Positions 1 to 10,175 of a stretch of DNA of 64,000 bases are shown here, piece after piece. The translations under genes were made by a program, and so were the position numbers. The stretch comes from Ischnura elegans (lineage: Eukaryota; Arthropoda; Insecta; Odonata; Coenagrionidae): positions 64,063,585-64,127,584 of the forward strand of contig NC_060251.1 of the NCBI RefSeq assembly GCF_921293095.1. Reading direction: 5' to 3'. Each line of letters begins with the position of its first letter. The first letter of the stretch is position 1. The notes below the pieces were generated by a model. The model made no database searches and had not been told where the DNA came from. It saw nothing but the letters and a program-made list of their open reading frames with translations.

Positions 1-110
1 AAGTCCCCGGAAGTGGTCGCCGCCCAAGCGAAGAAAACGACATAATCCTACTGAGGAATCCTTGATCCATGACGCAAAACTATAATGTCCGCTCACTACG
101 CCGATTCATC

Positions 111-728
111 TTAACACTTTCCGAAGACATTTCCCAGAGGAAAGTAGACGAAATCGTTCTCGACTCGAACCTCGTCAATGCCTTCCGCCGTGTGGAACGA
201 AAAATAATGGGAGCACATCGCCGGCGTCACACCTTCGAACGTGACTCGCTTCACGTTCTTCAAGGGGAACAACGGACCGTCCGCTCCACTCCGCAGCTCG
301 CTCTCCAGCGTCAGGTCGAGCCCGTCGCTGCCGGGGGAGGAGCAGGCGGTATGGTTGTGGACGAAAGTGACCATTTGGACGCCGGACTCGGTGGTTTGAC
401 TACCCGCGTGGAAGGTCGAGTCGCAGTCGACGTCTTCCTTACTGCTGTTCTGCTTCGAGACCAAATATATCCTGGTCCAGGTGATGTTCGCCAAGGAGTG
501 AGAGAACGAACAGTAAGGGTCCCGGGAGGTGGACTCGCCCTTGGTGCACACCAAAGTCACGTCTTGCGAGAGCAATCCGCGAGGTGGCGTCCAAGCAACA
601 TTTTGAGCCGATCCGCTGACTCCGCTACGATCCAATTTTAAGATTACCTTGTATTCGGTGGCGTGAGCGATGAGCAGCGGCACCAGGAGGAAGGAGATCC
701 AATTTACGCAACTACTATAAAGACCCAT
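111..728 (-). CDS. Small secreted six-cysteine protein, copy A (205 aa, family unknown)
   Basis: Uninterrupted minus-strand frame from ATG at 728-726 to TAA at 113-111. A longer reading upstream starts only at a TTG, so the ATG is preferred for a eukaryote. Residues 1-23 form a signal peptide (hydrophobic ISFLLVPLLIAHA). The mature part has six cysteines (61, 73, 102, 129, 172, 205) and N-glycosylation sequons NIT (81), NSS (94) and NHT (125), fitting an extracellular protein. Its paralogue is at 9,396-10,067. Relative to that copy, A has lost 12 and 24 bases in the second half, both multiples of three, and a TAT-to-TAA change ends the protein right after GKC, seven residues early. I do not recognise the family and give no function. 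The antisense frame over the same DNA is a shadow. Confidence 0.72.
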   Translation of the reverse strand: MGLYSSCVNWISFLLVPLLIAHATEYKVILKLDRSGVSGSAQNVAWTPPRGLLSQDVTLVCTKGESTSRDPYCSFSHSLANITWTRIYLVSKQNSSKEDVDCDSTFHAGSQTTESGVQMVTFVHNHTACSSPGSDGLDLTLESELRSGADGPLFPLKNVKRVTFEGVTPAMCSHYFSFHTAEGIDEVRVENDFVYFPLGNVFGKC

Positions 729-2465
729 TTTAAAGGCCGCAAGCGTCAAAGTCGGGATGGACAAGGTTATTTATTCAGAGATGTATAAGCGCGAGCGGTT
801 GTCCGCCAACTAAATAACGGGGAGATGATATTAAAACGATTTTCCTTCTAAGACTCCCCTCCTCTGCATCTCTGGCTGAGGAGAGCCGATCAATGATCTT
901 GCCCTATGGCATTCTCTCTTATCAGATCCCATACTTGGAATGCGACAAACAAACACAAGCTTTTGGTACGACTTCGTCGAGTTAAAAAAAGGAGTTCGAG
1001 AAGGCGATTTAATTTTTAACTAGTTTTTTATAATACCATTTTCTCATTTAAATGTTGTAGGCTAATTATAGTTTTATTTTTTGGTTTGAAATATTAATTG
1101 ATTTGCAAATATCAAAGTGCACAGCGTTCCGCTCTCTTATTATTTAAATATATGTACCTATTTCTCACCTTTTATTTCATTTTGACAATCGGGTCAGAGT
1201 TAATGCTAAATAGAGTTTAGATCGAAAAAATTAAATAACGAAATGGGGTCTTTAGATACAGCATAACTTTCGTTGCTCAATTTTGCGTTAATTTTCAGGG
1301 CCGGCTTATGGGCCGGGACACCAAAACCCCCGGTAGGGGAGCGACACAACAGCAGTTTGGCCGGTAAGTATTTTGCCTGAAACGGGCCAAGTCAATTTCG
1401 ACTAACTTTAATTCATAAACGAAGTAAAAAAATTTAATCATGATTGAAACGAAAACAACCCGTTTTTAAGGGTTTTCGATCAATATAACAAATATGGTAA
1501 CCCATTCCTCGCGATAAAGCAATTTCATTTCGACCAAACTATAGTAAGTGCAATACTTGATACGTGATTGCTTCATGCAGTATTTATTGGAAACATATGT
1601 ACGTATCTACCAAGTAAAATTAATGTACTAATGCAAAATTCATGCAAATTAATGCAAAATTGCACAACAATAATTATGGTTTCATAATTTTATGCATCTT
1701 TAAGGTATTTAGTTACTTGTAAAAACTCAAGTGCACATTACCAATGCAGCGGCAATAGGTTCTAGTACGCCCAGCAGATATGATCATAACTTTGAACACA
1801 ACTTGTTGATATCCGCTTTAACATGTTCGTTTGCTTTAATGTTTAACCTAATATTGCGAATAAATGAATTTAGTACCTCCAATAATTTTTAAATTTTCTA
1901 TGTTACTGGCTAACCCAATACTTGGGTAGAGTGGGACACTTTATCAAAGAAGATACTTAATTGTTTCAACTATTGTAATTAGCTTATCTCTCGAGGATTT
2001 TTTAAACACGTTTTGGAATATATTCTTCGGTAATTACAAACATTTACTAAATAACCAGTAATATCCTTTTGAAAATAAATTTTAGATACCGCAACTGCCA
2101 CACTGTGATCCAGTCACTGATGACCGAGTCATTTATGATATGAAGTGCTTTCCTTTTCAAAACCTTAAATCATTCGCCGTTCAATGCCATCAAATGATTA
2201 ACTGATGAAATGAAAAAGTCAGCGATAAAGATGATCCCGGTCAGTCTCAATGGGTTACTATTAATACCCGCTGCAGTTATTATCGCCTTTTATCTGAAGA
2301 ATAAGGAAAAAAGGGATTTAAATACCCTGCACTGTACACTCCAGTGCGCATCAATAAATACAGGAATCCACAAGTGGAAACCGCTTCTTTCCAGTTATTC
2401 CAACTCGCTCTGACATAGTGAAATTTTAATATTTCTATAGTTTTCCATGTATTGATTAATACTTA
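729..2465. other. Upstream flank of copy A gene, AT-rich non-coding
   Basis: Matches 10,068-11,781 with many substitutions and small indels. Apart from the short promoter motifs I see no gene, exon or mobile element ends here. Confidence 0.5.
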
Positions 2466-2761
2466 CAAGGGCGTACCCAGGATCAAAAATAGAGGGTGGC
2501 AAGCCACGGCCGATCAAGTTTAACACAGATAAGGTAATGAAAACAAAATTTAAAGAAAATTATAACATCGCTCCATTAGTTCTTAAAATAATTTGATCCG
2601 AAAAAAGTTTTTATTTTATTAACATGTTTTATACTAATATCACTTCGCTTGGATTTATATCAAATTCAAATCTGTTCAAAATTTTCGTTTTGAACTAAAT
2701 TTACCTTTGCTTCTAGGGGGAGGAAACTGCCCCCTCCCGTCCCCCGCTGGGTACGCACATG
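2466..2761. mobile_element. hAT-like MITE, family with GCGTACCCAG ends (copy in segment A)
   Basis: Terminal inverted repeats CAAGGGCGTACCCAG and (reverse complement) CATGTGCGTACCCAG. Flanked by imperfect 8 bp duplications AATACTTA / CATACTAA. No coding capacity. The counterpart in segment B is 11,782-12,072, so the insertion predates the duplication. Other copies: 7,361-7,630 and 21,261-21,502. Confidence 0.7.
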
Positions 2762-3037
2762 CATACTAACACCAACTAATTCTTCCGCGCGTGGTGGAAA
2801 AAGGAAAATATGGCCCACAAAAACTAGAAGTAACAGACCAGATAATCCGTGGGGAACGAGAGGAGGGGTATTATCGGTTTGATATCCCACAAAAATGTAA
2901 TGACTGGGAATTCCTGCGGACTGCATAACATCGCGACGTATTTCCCCCCTTCCCGGAAACGGAAAACTTGATATCTCAATCCGTTTCGTTGATATAGGTC
3001 GTCAGGAAGGCTTTAACGTAATGCGACTGTCCCAACC

Positions 3038-3243
3038 ATGAGCGGATCCAGGATTTTTTTCTAGGGGGGAGGAACAAACAAGGCCATTCCCAGGATTTTG
3101 TTCCGGGGGGGGGGGGGGGTCAAACGTATATCCCGTAATATAAAACGAACGCAATTTCAACGAGACCGTTTTAAAAAATCTTGCATACTTTTTAAGGGTG
3201 TGGGGGGGCACGTGCCCCCGGGTACCCCCTAGATTCACCTATG
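3038..3243. mobile_element. MITE with GCGGATCCAGG-type ends (segment A)
   Basis: Ends ATGAGCGGATCCAGG and, reversed, CATAGGTGAATCTAGG around G-rich subterminal runs. Present in B at 12,888-13,108. No open frame of note. Target duplication not clear. Confidence 0.5.
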
Positions 3244-3469
3244 GCCCCATCCTCATACAAAGGCGATAAAATTTGATACAGTGAAATAAATAAAAATAGT
3301 GTAATTGACCAAGTTTTATGGGCACTAGTATAAGAGAAAATAACTAATATATTTCAAAGAACTTTACTTTAAATCGGATAGGGGGTCACTGATATTCGCA
3401 AATGTATAATTCGCATCGAATTCTCAATCTAAAATTAAACAAATTAAATGAAAAAACGTCAAATTCGCA

Positions 3470-4200
3470 AAGGTTTATGGGGAGATGTTCTTTACCCTTC
3501 ACCCCTACCGCACCAGGACTGACGGCCTATCCTTTCCAGACCGCCCTCTGAGCAGCCCTGCCGATAGCCGATAACATTAATGGGTGTCACACTGAAAATG
3601 AATAGAACCTCCCCAATTAGCTTAATCTCCCTAAGTTCATTGACGCCGCATGATTCACCGTGGGAAAATCCACGAATAGCTCACTCCGAGATAACATGAG
3701 ACATCTTAGTCACCGATAAAGGGAGTCGACCCCCGGAACACAGAGGAGGGTGATTGGGGGAGTTACCGGGAATCCAGGCCTCGCAGACCGCACGCGTCAG
3801 AAGACAAAGGGTCCAAGGTACGCTTCGTATGCTCGAGACTTCATTTAAAGGTTCAAGCACGGTCCAACGGTGACCGTCGGCTGGACATGTAAAAACACGC
3901 CCGTGGATAACCGTTGGACTGGCTGAGGTGAATGTTTACTTCCAGGAGACCGGCGTTACCGTAAGCTGACGAAGACCACGGAAGACACCACGACAACAAT
4001 GTACAACGCATGATCCTTCACCTTCTCCTGACGCCCTGCACTCGAAGCCAACGAATTCAGTCGTTCATAGGTGCACCGGACACATCGGCAGAAGCAGCCT
4101 TCGCAGCAACAACCTCTTCCGTCCCGCGAAAACGAGGATATATTCTGTGCCGTACTCCCGAAAGGTATGATTAGCATTTCTTTGACAAAATAGACTAGTT
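3470..4200. other. Strongly conserved block shared by both segments (copy A)
   Basis: Compared with 13,330-14,060 this block differs at only about 2% of positions by eye, with an apparently identical core of ~200 bases (3,680-3,860). Flanking non-coding sequence differs about five times more and has indels. It lies ~3 kb upstream of the minus-strand secreted-protein gene. A 73-codon minus-strand frame (3,956-4,177 / 13,820-14,041) is kept at equal length, but its Cys-rich low-complexity peptide is not convincing. Candidates: 5' exon or promoter/enhancer, non-coding RNA, or a recent gene-conversion tract. Confidence 0.5.
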
Positions 4201-4300
4201 GTACACCTACATCTATATCTACATAATACCCTGCGAGCCACCTCTAGGGTGTTTGGCAGGGGGTGATCAGTCACCAGCATGCAATAGGATTCCCACATAC
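4190..4300 (-). repeat. Dispersed repeat with GTAGATGTAGAT tail
   Basis: Minus-strand unit with core GGTGACTGATCACCCCCTGC, then GGTGGCTCGCAGGGTATTA and an ATGTAGATATAGATG tail. Related copies: 5,100-5,190, 5,440-5,530, 14,060-14,155, 15,060-15,172, 15,640-15,752, ~57,635-57,720, ~59,470-59,555 and ~63,755-63,838. A hexamer-like tail fits the 3' end of a LINE or SINE, but no polymerase was found attached. Confidence 0.55.
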
Positions 4301-4575
4301 ATAGGCGGATTTAGAGGGGAGGGACGGGATCATGTGCCCCCGCCATACGCTTAAAAAATAAACGAGATTTTTAATACAAATTCATTTTACATTTTAATAA
4401 AGTAGTTATAAATATTTCCATATTACTAATTTTTATGGTAAAATTAAGAGTACATTTCGTGGCTAAATTGTTGCTTGTAGTTTTTGATCCCAAATACGAG
4501 AAGACCGTTTTCCTATCAGACCCTGGTGTCCCCCCACCCCCTCCACAGAAACAAAAATCCCGGATTCGCCCTAGC
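4301..4575. mobile_element. MITE with GCGGATTTAG / GCGAATCCGG ends (segment A)
   Basis: Left ATAGGCGGATTTAGAGG; right end, reversed, GGCTAGGGCGAATCCGGG. AT-rich interior. Shared with segment B at 14,165-14,443. Confidence 0.5.
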
Positions 4576-5439
4576 CTACATGCACACCACACGGTACCAT
4601 ATTCATGAAAAGGCAAAACTTGCCAACTACTCATGAAGGCAATCTACTCATGCAGCTAGAACACAAAAAATATGATCTTAAAAATATTCAGAAAATTCAG
4701 AAACATGCATTAAGGAATACATAAGTTACTATGATACCCTAAAAGCATCTAATATATTTGTGATTTCTAACGCTGCCGTAATAATCTCCTATCGTTCGTG
4801 AAAAAAGGACATTCTGAATGTATCGGTTCTACAGTCTCTCTCTCTCTTATATTATTTATATCATCTTTAGTAAATGCAAGAGTTATGTTCAGATGGAAAA
4901 GAGCATATTAACTGCGAATGAACGGAACGCTTTAAAAAATCCATAAATGCACGGTCATGTTCATTTTTATGAAATGTCAGATACGCTCTAATTCCACTTA
5001 ACATTACTGAACTCCTCGCAACGGTATCTCAATTAATATAATTACCGGCGTCACTCGCTTGGCTGGCTCATTCCAAGGTTTTTTCCATATCTCTAACATT
5101 GCATGCATTTGATCTAGGAATTACTGGTGATTGGTCACCCCCACACATGCAAAAAACCATACAGATGGCTCGCAGGGTATTATGCAGATGTAGTGCTACT
5201 GACCCTTTAGAAATATTCGAATGGGAAACATTGTCAGATAGTAGATTGAAAACTAGACTAACCTATTCTGTAAATTCATCAGCAGTTAATTTTCCGAAGA
5301 ATTGAGCCATGTCTTACGAACGCCAACATACTACTGTTGATCATACCATAAAAAATGAAATAAGTGAGATACAATGTAGAACAAATAGATTTAGAATTTT
5401 ATCCGTGATCGATAAGAGACAATTGTTTTGGACCGTGTT

Positions 5440-5530
5440 GTGTGCATGTTGAAATATGCATGCTGGTGATCGCTCACCCCCAGTCAAAGACCCTAGAAAA
5501 GGCTCGCGAGGTGTTATGTATGTCACATGG
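5440..5530 (+). repeat. Dispersed repeat, diverged copy
   Basis: TGCTGGTGATCGCTCACCCC then GGCTCGCGAGGTGTTATGT; tail lost. Another diverged copy lies at 5,100-5,190. Confidence 0.45.
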
Positions 5531-5607
5531 TGGTATGCAGATGTAAAATTTGCAAAATGCTTTACCTCTCACCTAAATTCACTAACATCACTATTATTTC
5601 TCACCAG

Positions 5608-5727
5608 CTAACGATAGAATTGATACGAGATCAAGAGCATTGCCAGCTCCACACCGTCAGTGACGAAACCTCTCCTCATTAAGGACATCCGGCTGTAAAT
5701 ATCGTCAGAATGGTCGACAGTTGCGAG
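5608..5727 (+). other. Candidate non-coding exon, copy A
   Basis: Bounded by a good acceptor (TATTTCTCACCAG) and an excellent donor (GAG/GTAAGCG), both kept in copy B (15,814-15,932). In copy A every plus frame has a stop, and B differs by a 1-base indel, so if transcribed it is likely untranslated. Could be chance splice-like motifs inside the duplication. Confidence 0.25.
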
Positions 5728-5844
5728 GTAAGCGATTTTTTTCATTTTTTTAGTTTTATTGAACGGGACAATTTCAATATACGCCAATTCTACGGCCATT
5801 AAGATGCTCAACTTAATTAAAAATACAGAATTCTTGGAGTACAC

Positions 5845-6529
5845 AATAGGTGGTTTCCTATTATTTTTTTATTGCCTAAATCGAAAGATTAGTAATCGAA
5901 AAAAAAAGATTACTCCTGGAACACGTATTTCACGCTTTTAGATTTTTAAATCACGATATCTATTTTTCGCGATTAATTGAAAAGTGAAAATTTGCAAGCG
6001 CGCGTAAACGCGACGGGTAAGTATGAATGCTGGGAAAACTCCGTGTGGCGTCGTTCTGGTTCCCACTGCCGCAAGTGAGGTGACCTTGGGGAGAGGCTTA
6101 GAGCGCTGATACAACGTAGGATGCTAATAAGTAGCTGAGTACTCTGAAAGATGGTAGCGCTTGGCTTAAATAAGGATTATTAATACCCTATCAAACGAAG
6201 AAAACTTTCCGACCTTAGCCAGTTTTAATAGGTGATTATTAAGACATGTTTCCCTGAGCTCTGTGCCTCTTGCATGCATTGGTAATCTCAGACGGTGTAA
6301 AACTCCCATTTACTCGAATAGAAACTAGCTCCCAGGGACGTCACGTGGAGTGGCATTGTATGGGCGCCAACTTGGCCTTTTTCAAATGAGGCTAAAATTT
6401 ACCATTGCCATTCGTCTAAACTGGCATTTGTAAAACCAAATAATTTTGTATATAATGAATACACTAATGCTGGGTAACGAATCGCAATCAATGCCTTTCG
6501 TTTTCTTTGATGAAGGAAACTACCCTATT
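5845..6529 (+). mobile_element. AATAGGGTGG MITE, copy 1
   Basis: Non-autonomous DNA element of about 650-690 bp with inverted ends (A)ATAGG(G)TGGTTTCCT and, reversed, AATAGGGTAGTTTCCTTC. Four copies in the window. The empty site is visible in segment B (18,936-18,945, acacaattcagag), which proves insertion. All copies are bordered by AT on both sides (AT/AGGGTGG...ACCCT/AT), compatible with an AT or TA dinucleotide target. Superfamily unresolved. Confidence 0.85.
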
Positions 6530-6536
6530 CAAAGTA

Positions 6537-6730
6537 CCCGCAGCTTGACTTCAGGGTTGTTCTCCGCGTCAAATCATCTTCGTACGAAAGTTTCGCCGGC
6601 GTTGCAACAGTTGTCTTCAGGTTTGCATGCAAACTTGCATCCGACACTTCAAACCTGAAGAAACTTGCAGCAACAAGAGCGAAACTGTCTGATGAACACG
6701 AATCTACGCAGAGGACAACCCATAAGCCAG
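6537..6730. repeat. Foldback (long inverted repeat), copy A
   Basis: Diverged partner of the palindrome at 18,950-19,140. Arms around the central tttgcatgcaaa still pair in part (e.g. GGGTTGT with ACAACCC, AGTTTCG with CGAAACT). Confidence 0.55.
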
Positions 6731-7360
6731 TGGGGTTACCCACGAATTTTGTTCGGGTCGGGGGGGGGTGGGGTCCAAAAGGGGTACTTTTTAAAAGTAG
6801 GGTACTTAGTAGAGGGTTTTAAACTAATTTTTGCACGTTTCATAATCGAAGAAAACGAAATGTATATAACTTAATATATTGTTCATAACATTGAATTGAT
6901 AGTGTTTTATGTGAAAGTTTAAAAAATACTATGTATCTTCTATTGCGAGAAAATAAAGTTGAACTGCGACTTAAGAATTTCCCGGTTAAGAAAAGAGAGG
7001 CTGAATCAAATACAATTAGGGAAGAGCTGCATTTTTTGCTGACCTCATTGAGTAAATAAATGTGGGTTCTCATATTTTTAGAGACTAATATGTATCATTA
7101 AAACAGTGGATCTTGCAGTTCAAATATTAAGTCCATTGTAAAGGGCAGGGTTTAGGATCTCTCGGCCCTCACAATCATCCTCAGGTATGGGTTCTTCTGG
7201 AGAGGGTACAGAATACTACCCAGGACAAGTGTCAAGGTTCACCACCAGATTTAAAAAAATAGTAACCTTAGATATTAAATGGGACAAAAAACTTTAGCAA
7301 CAATTTAAAATTAATTTTCAATACCGTCATGGCTAAAAAAAATCACTTTAAAACTAGGAG

Positions 7361-7630
7361 CAACAGTGTACCCAGGATCAAAACTAGGGAGGTGGGGAGG
7401 CAAGCCATGGTTGTTCAAGTTGTACCATTTAAGCATGGAAAAGGTGAATGAAACCAAAATTTTAAGAAAGCTGTAACAGCCCTTTAGAATTATTTGCTAG
7501 AAAAAAAATATTTTAGTTAAATGTCTTATACTAATATCATTTTTCACCCGTTTAAAGAAAATTTGATGAAAAATATTGGTTCTAGGGCAGAGCAGCTGCC
7601 ACCTCCTGCCCCTTGCTGGTTATACCCATG
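7361..7630. mobile_element. hAT-like MITE, GCGTACCCAG family
   Basis: Left end CAACAGTGTACCCAGG, right end ...GGTTATACCCATG. Flanks ACTAGGAG / TCTAGGAG match at 7 of 8 bases, as expected for a hAT 8 bp target duplication. Confidence 0.68.
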
Positions 7631-8116
7631 TCTAGGAGGACAAACTACAGTCCAAGATGACAGATGTCCAATGAAAGTTCCAAAAGGGCGAGTAGGACCT
7701 TGCCAACCCTAGAGCCAATAGCTGAACACCTTCACTACCTCATCCCCTTGCTCGTCCTGGCAACATTATCACACACAGTAAGCTGCATACCTTCCTCTCT
7801 TCACCCTCTTTATGACCTACTGTACATTTGCATAGACAAGTGCTTCTGTGTTCTTTGGTGTTATCTTTCCATAGCAGTGCTTTACTTCTTCTCTGTTTAG
7901 CTTGCAGTGTAAGAATTCTTATGCATCACGATAATAGAATGAGTGTCATAAAACGTGGTTGTGGAGCACAATGGATCTCGGATGGTTCACCAGCATGCTA
8001 GAACATCCAATGGCTTCATCCTGAATTGTTTTCATTTCATTAAGAAAAAATATATCACCCAGGGATTTACCAAGAGGAAATTATGAGCATGACATTAAAA
8101 AAGTAGTTCCTGAACC

Positions 8117-8389
8117 CAGTGGTGCAGCGAGGGGGGGCTTTGGGGGATAAATTTAAGTTTAATCCATTTTACTCAACTGGATTGAGATTACTAATAGAAT
8201 AGTGTAAGGATCAATATAATATCCCTCAGAAAACAGTAAAACTCACCATATTGAACCATTTATCTTAAAATTCCGCAATTTATTAATCTCGCACTTACCG
8301 TTTATCCTGGTGGGTAGTCCATGCCCCTATACACCTTAGTATTAGTTGCACCTGACCCCCCCCAGCCTTAAGTCTTAGCTGCGCCGCTG
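8117..8389. mobile_element. hAT-like MITE with perfect 8 bp target duplication
   Basis: Ends CAGTGGTGCAGCGAGG and, reversed, CAGCGGCGCAGCTAAG. Flanked on both sides by CCTGAACC (8,109-8,116 and 8,390-8,397). 273 bp, no coding capacity. Confidence 0.85.
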
Positions 8390-9187
8390 CCTGAACCACC
8401 TTCTGCTCAACATAAACCTCAATAGTACCCTTGCTCTTTTGCTTTGGATAATGCTCTAAAAATACATCCAAGTACAAGTAAATTCACAACATATGTTATG
8501 TTAATAGAAAAATTACATGCTTAATCAGAAACATCTTTCCCTTGATGCTTATTTCTTTGGGATTGAGCCCACAAAGCATGTAATGAATTCTAATGCGATT
8601 AGGAGTATTAATTATTCTTTTTATTTGCCTCCAACCACACCATTTATTTTGTGTAATCCACTCACAGGTCTATTTCATTGTAAAAGAATGACTAATGCTT
8701 CTAAGAAAAAACTTCAGTCACCCTCTTACGCACGTCTGACAGTTTAGCACTATGACCTGTCAATAATGCCCCTCACCCTTCCTCCGCCATGCTAGCTCTC
8801 AAAAGACTACTTTTGCCGTGGCAACTGTATACATACCTACGCATCTTCATTTGCCCCAAGAGAACCTGATATTCCTCATCTACTCTTAGGTTCACCTAGT
8901 CCTCTTGGCTACCACAGTAATTTGCCCTCCTTACCCCACTTGCTGGGCTAGATATCGTGTATGCGTCTCAGTGCTGACAGTAACATCCATTTCTGCCAAA
9001 AACCGAAAATATTCCACAAAAGCACCTCTATGGCACTTTTTGGGAACATAAGGCCATGAAAGGCACAAGTTTAATGCCTCACCCATGTCATGGAAATTAA
9101 ATCTAATGGTAAAGAAGTTCATGATGAGAGAGGGAAAAGCCAACAAAGTTATAAAAAAAGAAACTCGAAAAATATTTTGTTTGCCAT

Positions 9188-9193
9188 TTTATT
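9188..9193 (-). promoter_or_regulatory. Candidate poly(A) signal of secreted-protein gene copy B
   Basis: Minus-strand AATAAA about 200 bases downstream of the copy B stop codon. The motif is seen; its use is inferred. Confidence 0.4.
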
Positions 9194-9395
9194 CCAAAGT
9201 TTTCAAAAAATAATATGTCTTAGGCAACTTAAATTCGTAAAGACATTTTAAACGGATTCAATTTTTTCCCACACGGACAGTAAATTACTAAAAAAAAACA
9301 GCACAACATCGGGGAAGTCCCTGGTCATCGTCCAAGAAAACGAGATAATTCAACTGAGGAATCCTTTATCCATGACGCAAAGCTATGATGTCCGC

Positions 9396-10067
9396 TCACT
9401 CCGCCGATTCGTCATAGCACTTTCCGAATACATATCCTTCAGGAAAGAAGACGAAATCGTTCTCGACTCGAACCTCGTCAATGCCTTCCTCCGTGTGGAC
9501 CGAAAAATATTTGGGGCACATCTCCGGCGTCACACCTTCGAACTTGACACGCTTCACGTTCTTCAAGTGGAACAACGGACCGTCCGCTCGCGGCACCAAA
9601 CGGTAGCGGCTACCACTCTGCAGATCGCTCTCCAGCGTACGCAGGCGCACCAGGTCGAGCCCGTCGCTGCCGGGGGAGAAGCAGGCGGTATGGTTGTGGA
9701 CGAAAGTGACCATTTGGACGCCGGACTCGGTGGTTTGGCTACCCGCGCGGAAGGTCGAGGCGCAGTACACGTCCTCCTTACTGCTGTCCTGCTTCGAGAC
9801 CACCAATATCCTGGTCCAAGTGATGTTCGCCTCGGAGTGAGAGAACGAACAGTAAGGGTCCCGGGAGGTGGACTCGCCCTTGGTGCACACCAGAGTCACG
9901 CCTTGCGAGGGCAATCCGCGAGGTGGCGTCCAAGCAACATTTTGAGCCGCGCCGCTGACTCCGCTACGATCCAATTTTAAGATTACCTTGTACTCGGTAG
10001 CGTGAGCGACGAGTAGCGGTACCAGGAGGAAGGAGATCCAATTTACGCAACTACTATAAAGACCCAT
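9396..10067 (-). CDS. Small secreted six-cysteine protein, copy B (223 aa, family unknown)
   Basis: Minus-strand frame from ATG 10067-10065 to TGA at 9398-9396. Signal peptide at residues 1-23, then a 200-residue mature chain with cysteines 61, 73, 102, 129, 184 and 217 and sequons at N81 and N125. All six cysteines are kept in copy A, consistent with three disulphides. It is fuller than A: it has residues LVRLR and the SRYRLVPR stretch missing there, and a YDESAE tail after the last cysteine. An AATAAA lies about 200 bases past the stop. The paralogues share the reading frame and the promoter-proximal sequence. No known domain recognised; function not assigned. It could also be one exon of a larger gene, but ATG, signal peptide, stop and poly(A) signal all fit a single-exon gene. 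Confidence 0.75.
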   Translation of the reverse strand: MGLYSSCVNWISFLLVPLLVAHATEYKVILKLDRSGVSGAAQNVAWTPPRGLPSQGVTLVCTKGESTSRDPYCSFSHSEANITWTRILVVSKQDSSKEDVYCASTFRAGSQTTESGVQMVTFVHNHTACFSPGSDGLDLVRLRTLESDLQSGSRYRLVPRADGPLFHLKNVKRVKFEGVTPEMCPKYFSVHTEEGIDEVRVENDFVFFPEGYVFGKCYDESAE

Positions 10068-10114
10068 TCTAAAGGCCGCAAGCGTCAAAGTCGGGATGGA
10101 CAAGGTTATTTATT

Positions 10115-10175
10115 CAGAGATGTATAAGCGCGAGTGGTTGTCTGCCAACTAAACAACGGGGAGATGATATTAAAA
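10115..10175 (-). promoter_or_regulatory. Candidate core promoter region of copy B
   Basis: About 50-110 bases upstream of the ATG. It contains a TATA-like CTTATACATC on the minus strand, kept in both paralogous segments (A: ~779-800). Further upstream both copies also keep a GATA-type CTGATAAGAG (A ~917-927). These are short motifs, so confidence is low. Confidence 0.25.

Larger units (their letters stand above)
1..6850. repeat. Segmental duplication, copy A
   Basis: Aligns by eye with 9,313-19,270 from the secreted-protein gene to the foldback and the start of the hAT MITE near 6,728. Similarity is lost after ~6,850, just past the shared sequence cgtttcataatcgaa. Copy A lacks ~540 bases present in B at 12,260-12,805 and the ~2.9 kb insertion at 15,950-18,860, but has a 685 bp MITE at 5,845-6,529 whose empty site is in B. 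The left edge may lie outside the window. Confidence 0.85.
6850..9312. other. Spacer between the duplicated segments
   Basis: AT-rich non-coding sequence with two MITEs (7,361-7,630 and 8,117-8,389). The short open frames have no recognisable content. The last part (9,150-9,312) probably carries the 3' end of the copy B gene. Confidence 0.5.

Noticed and set aside
69-641. 190-codon plus-strand frame over the copy A gene (and 9,372-9,980 over copy B)
   Set aside because: Antisense shadow: the minus frame has the signal peptide, paired cysteines and conserved frame-preserving indels.
729-764. Twelve extra N-terminal residues for copy A (and 10,068-10,103 for B)
   Set aside because: That reading starts at TTG; the in-frame ATG directly precedes an excellent signal peptide.
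3956-4177. 73-codon minus frame kept at the same length in both segments
   Set aside because: The whole block is nearly identical between copies, so an intact frame is expected; the peptide is low-complexity.
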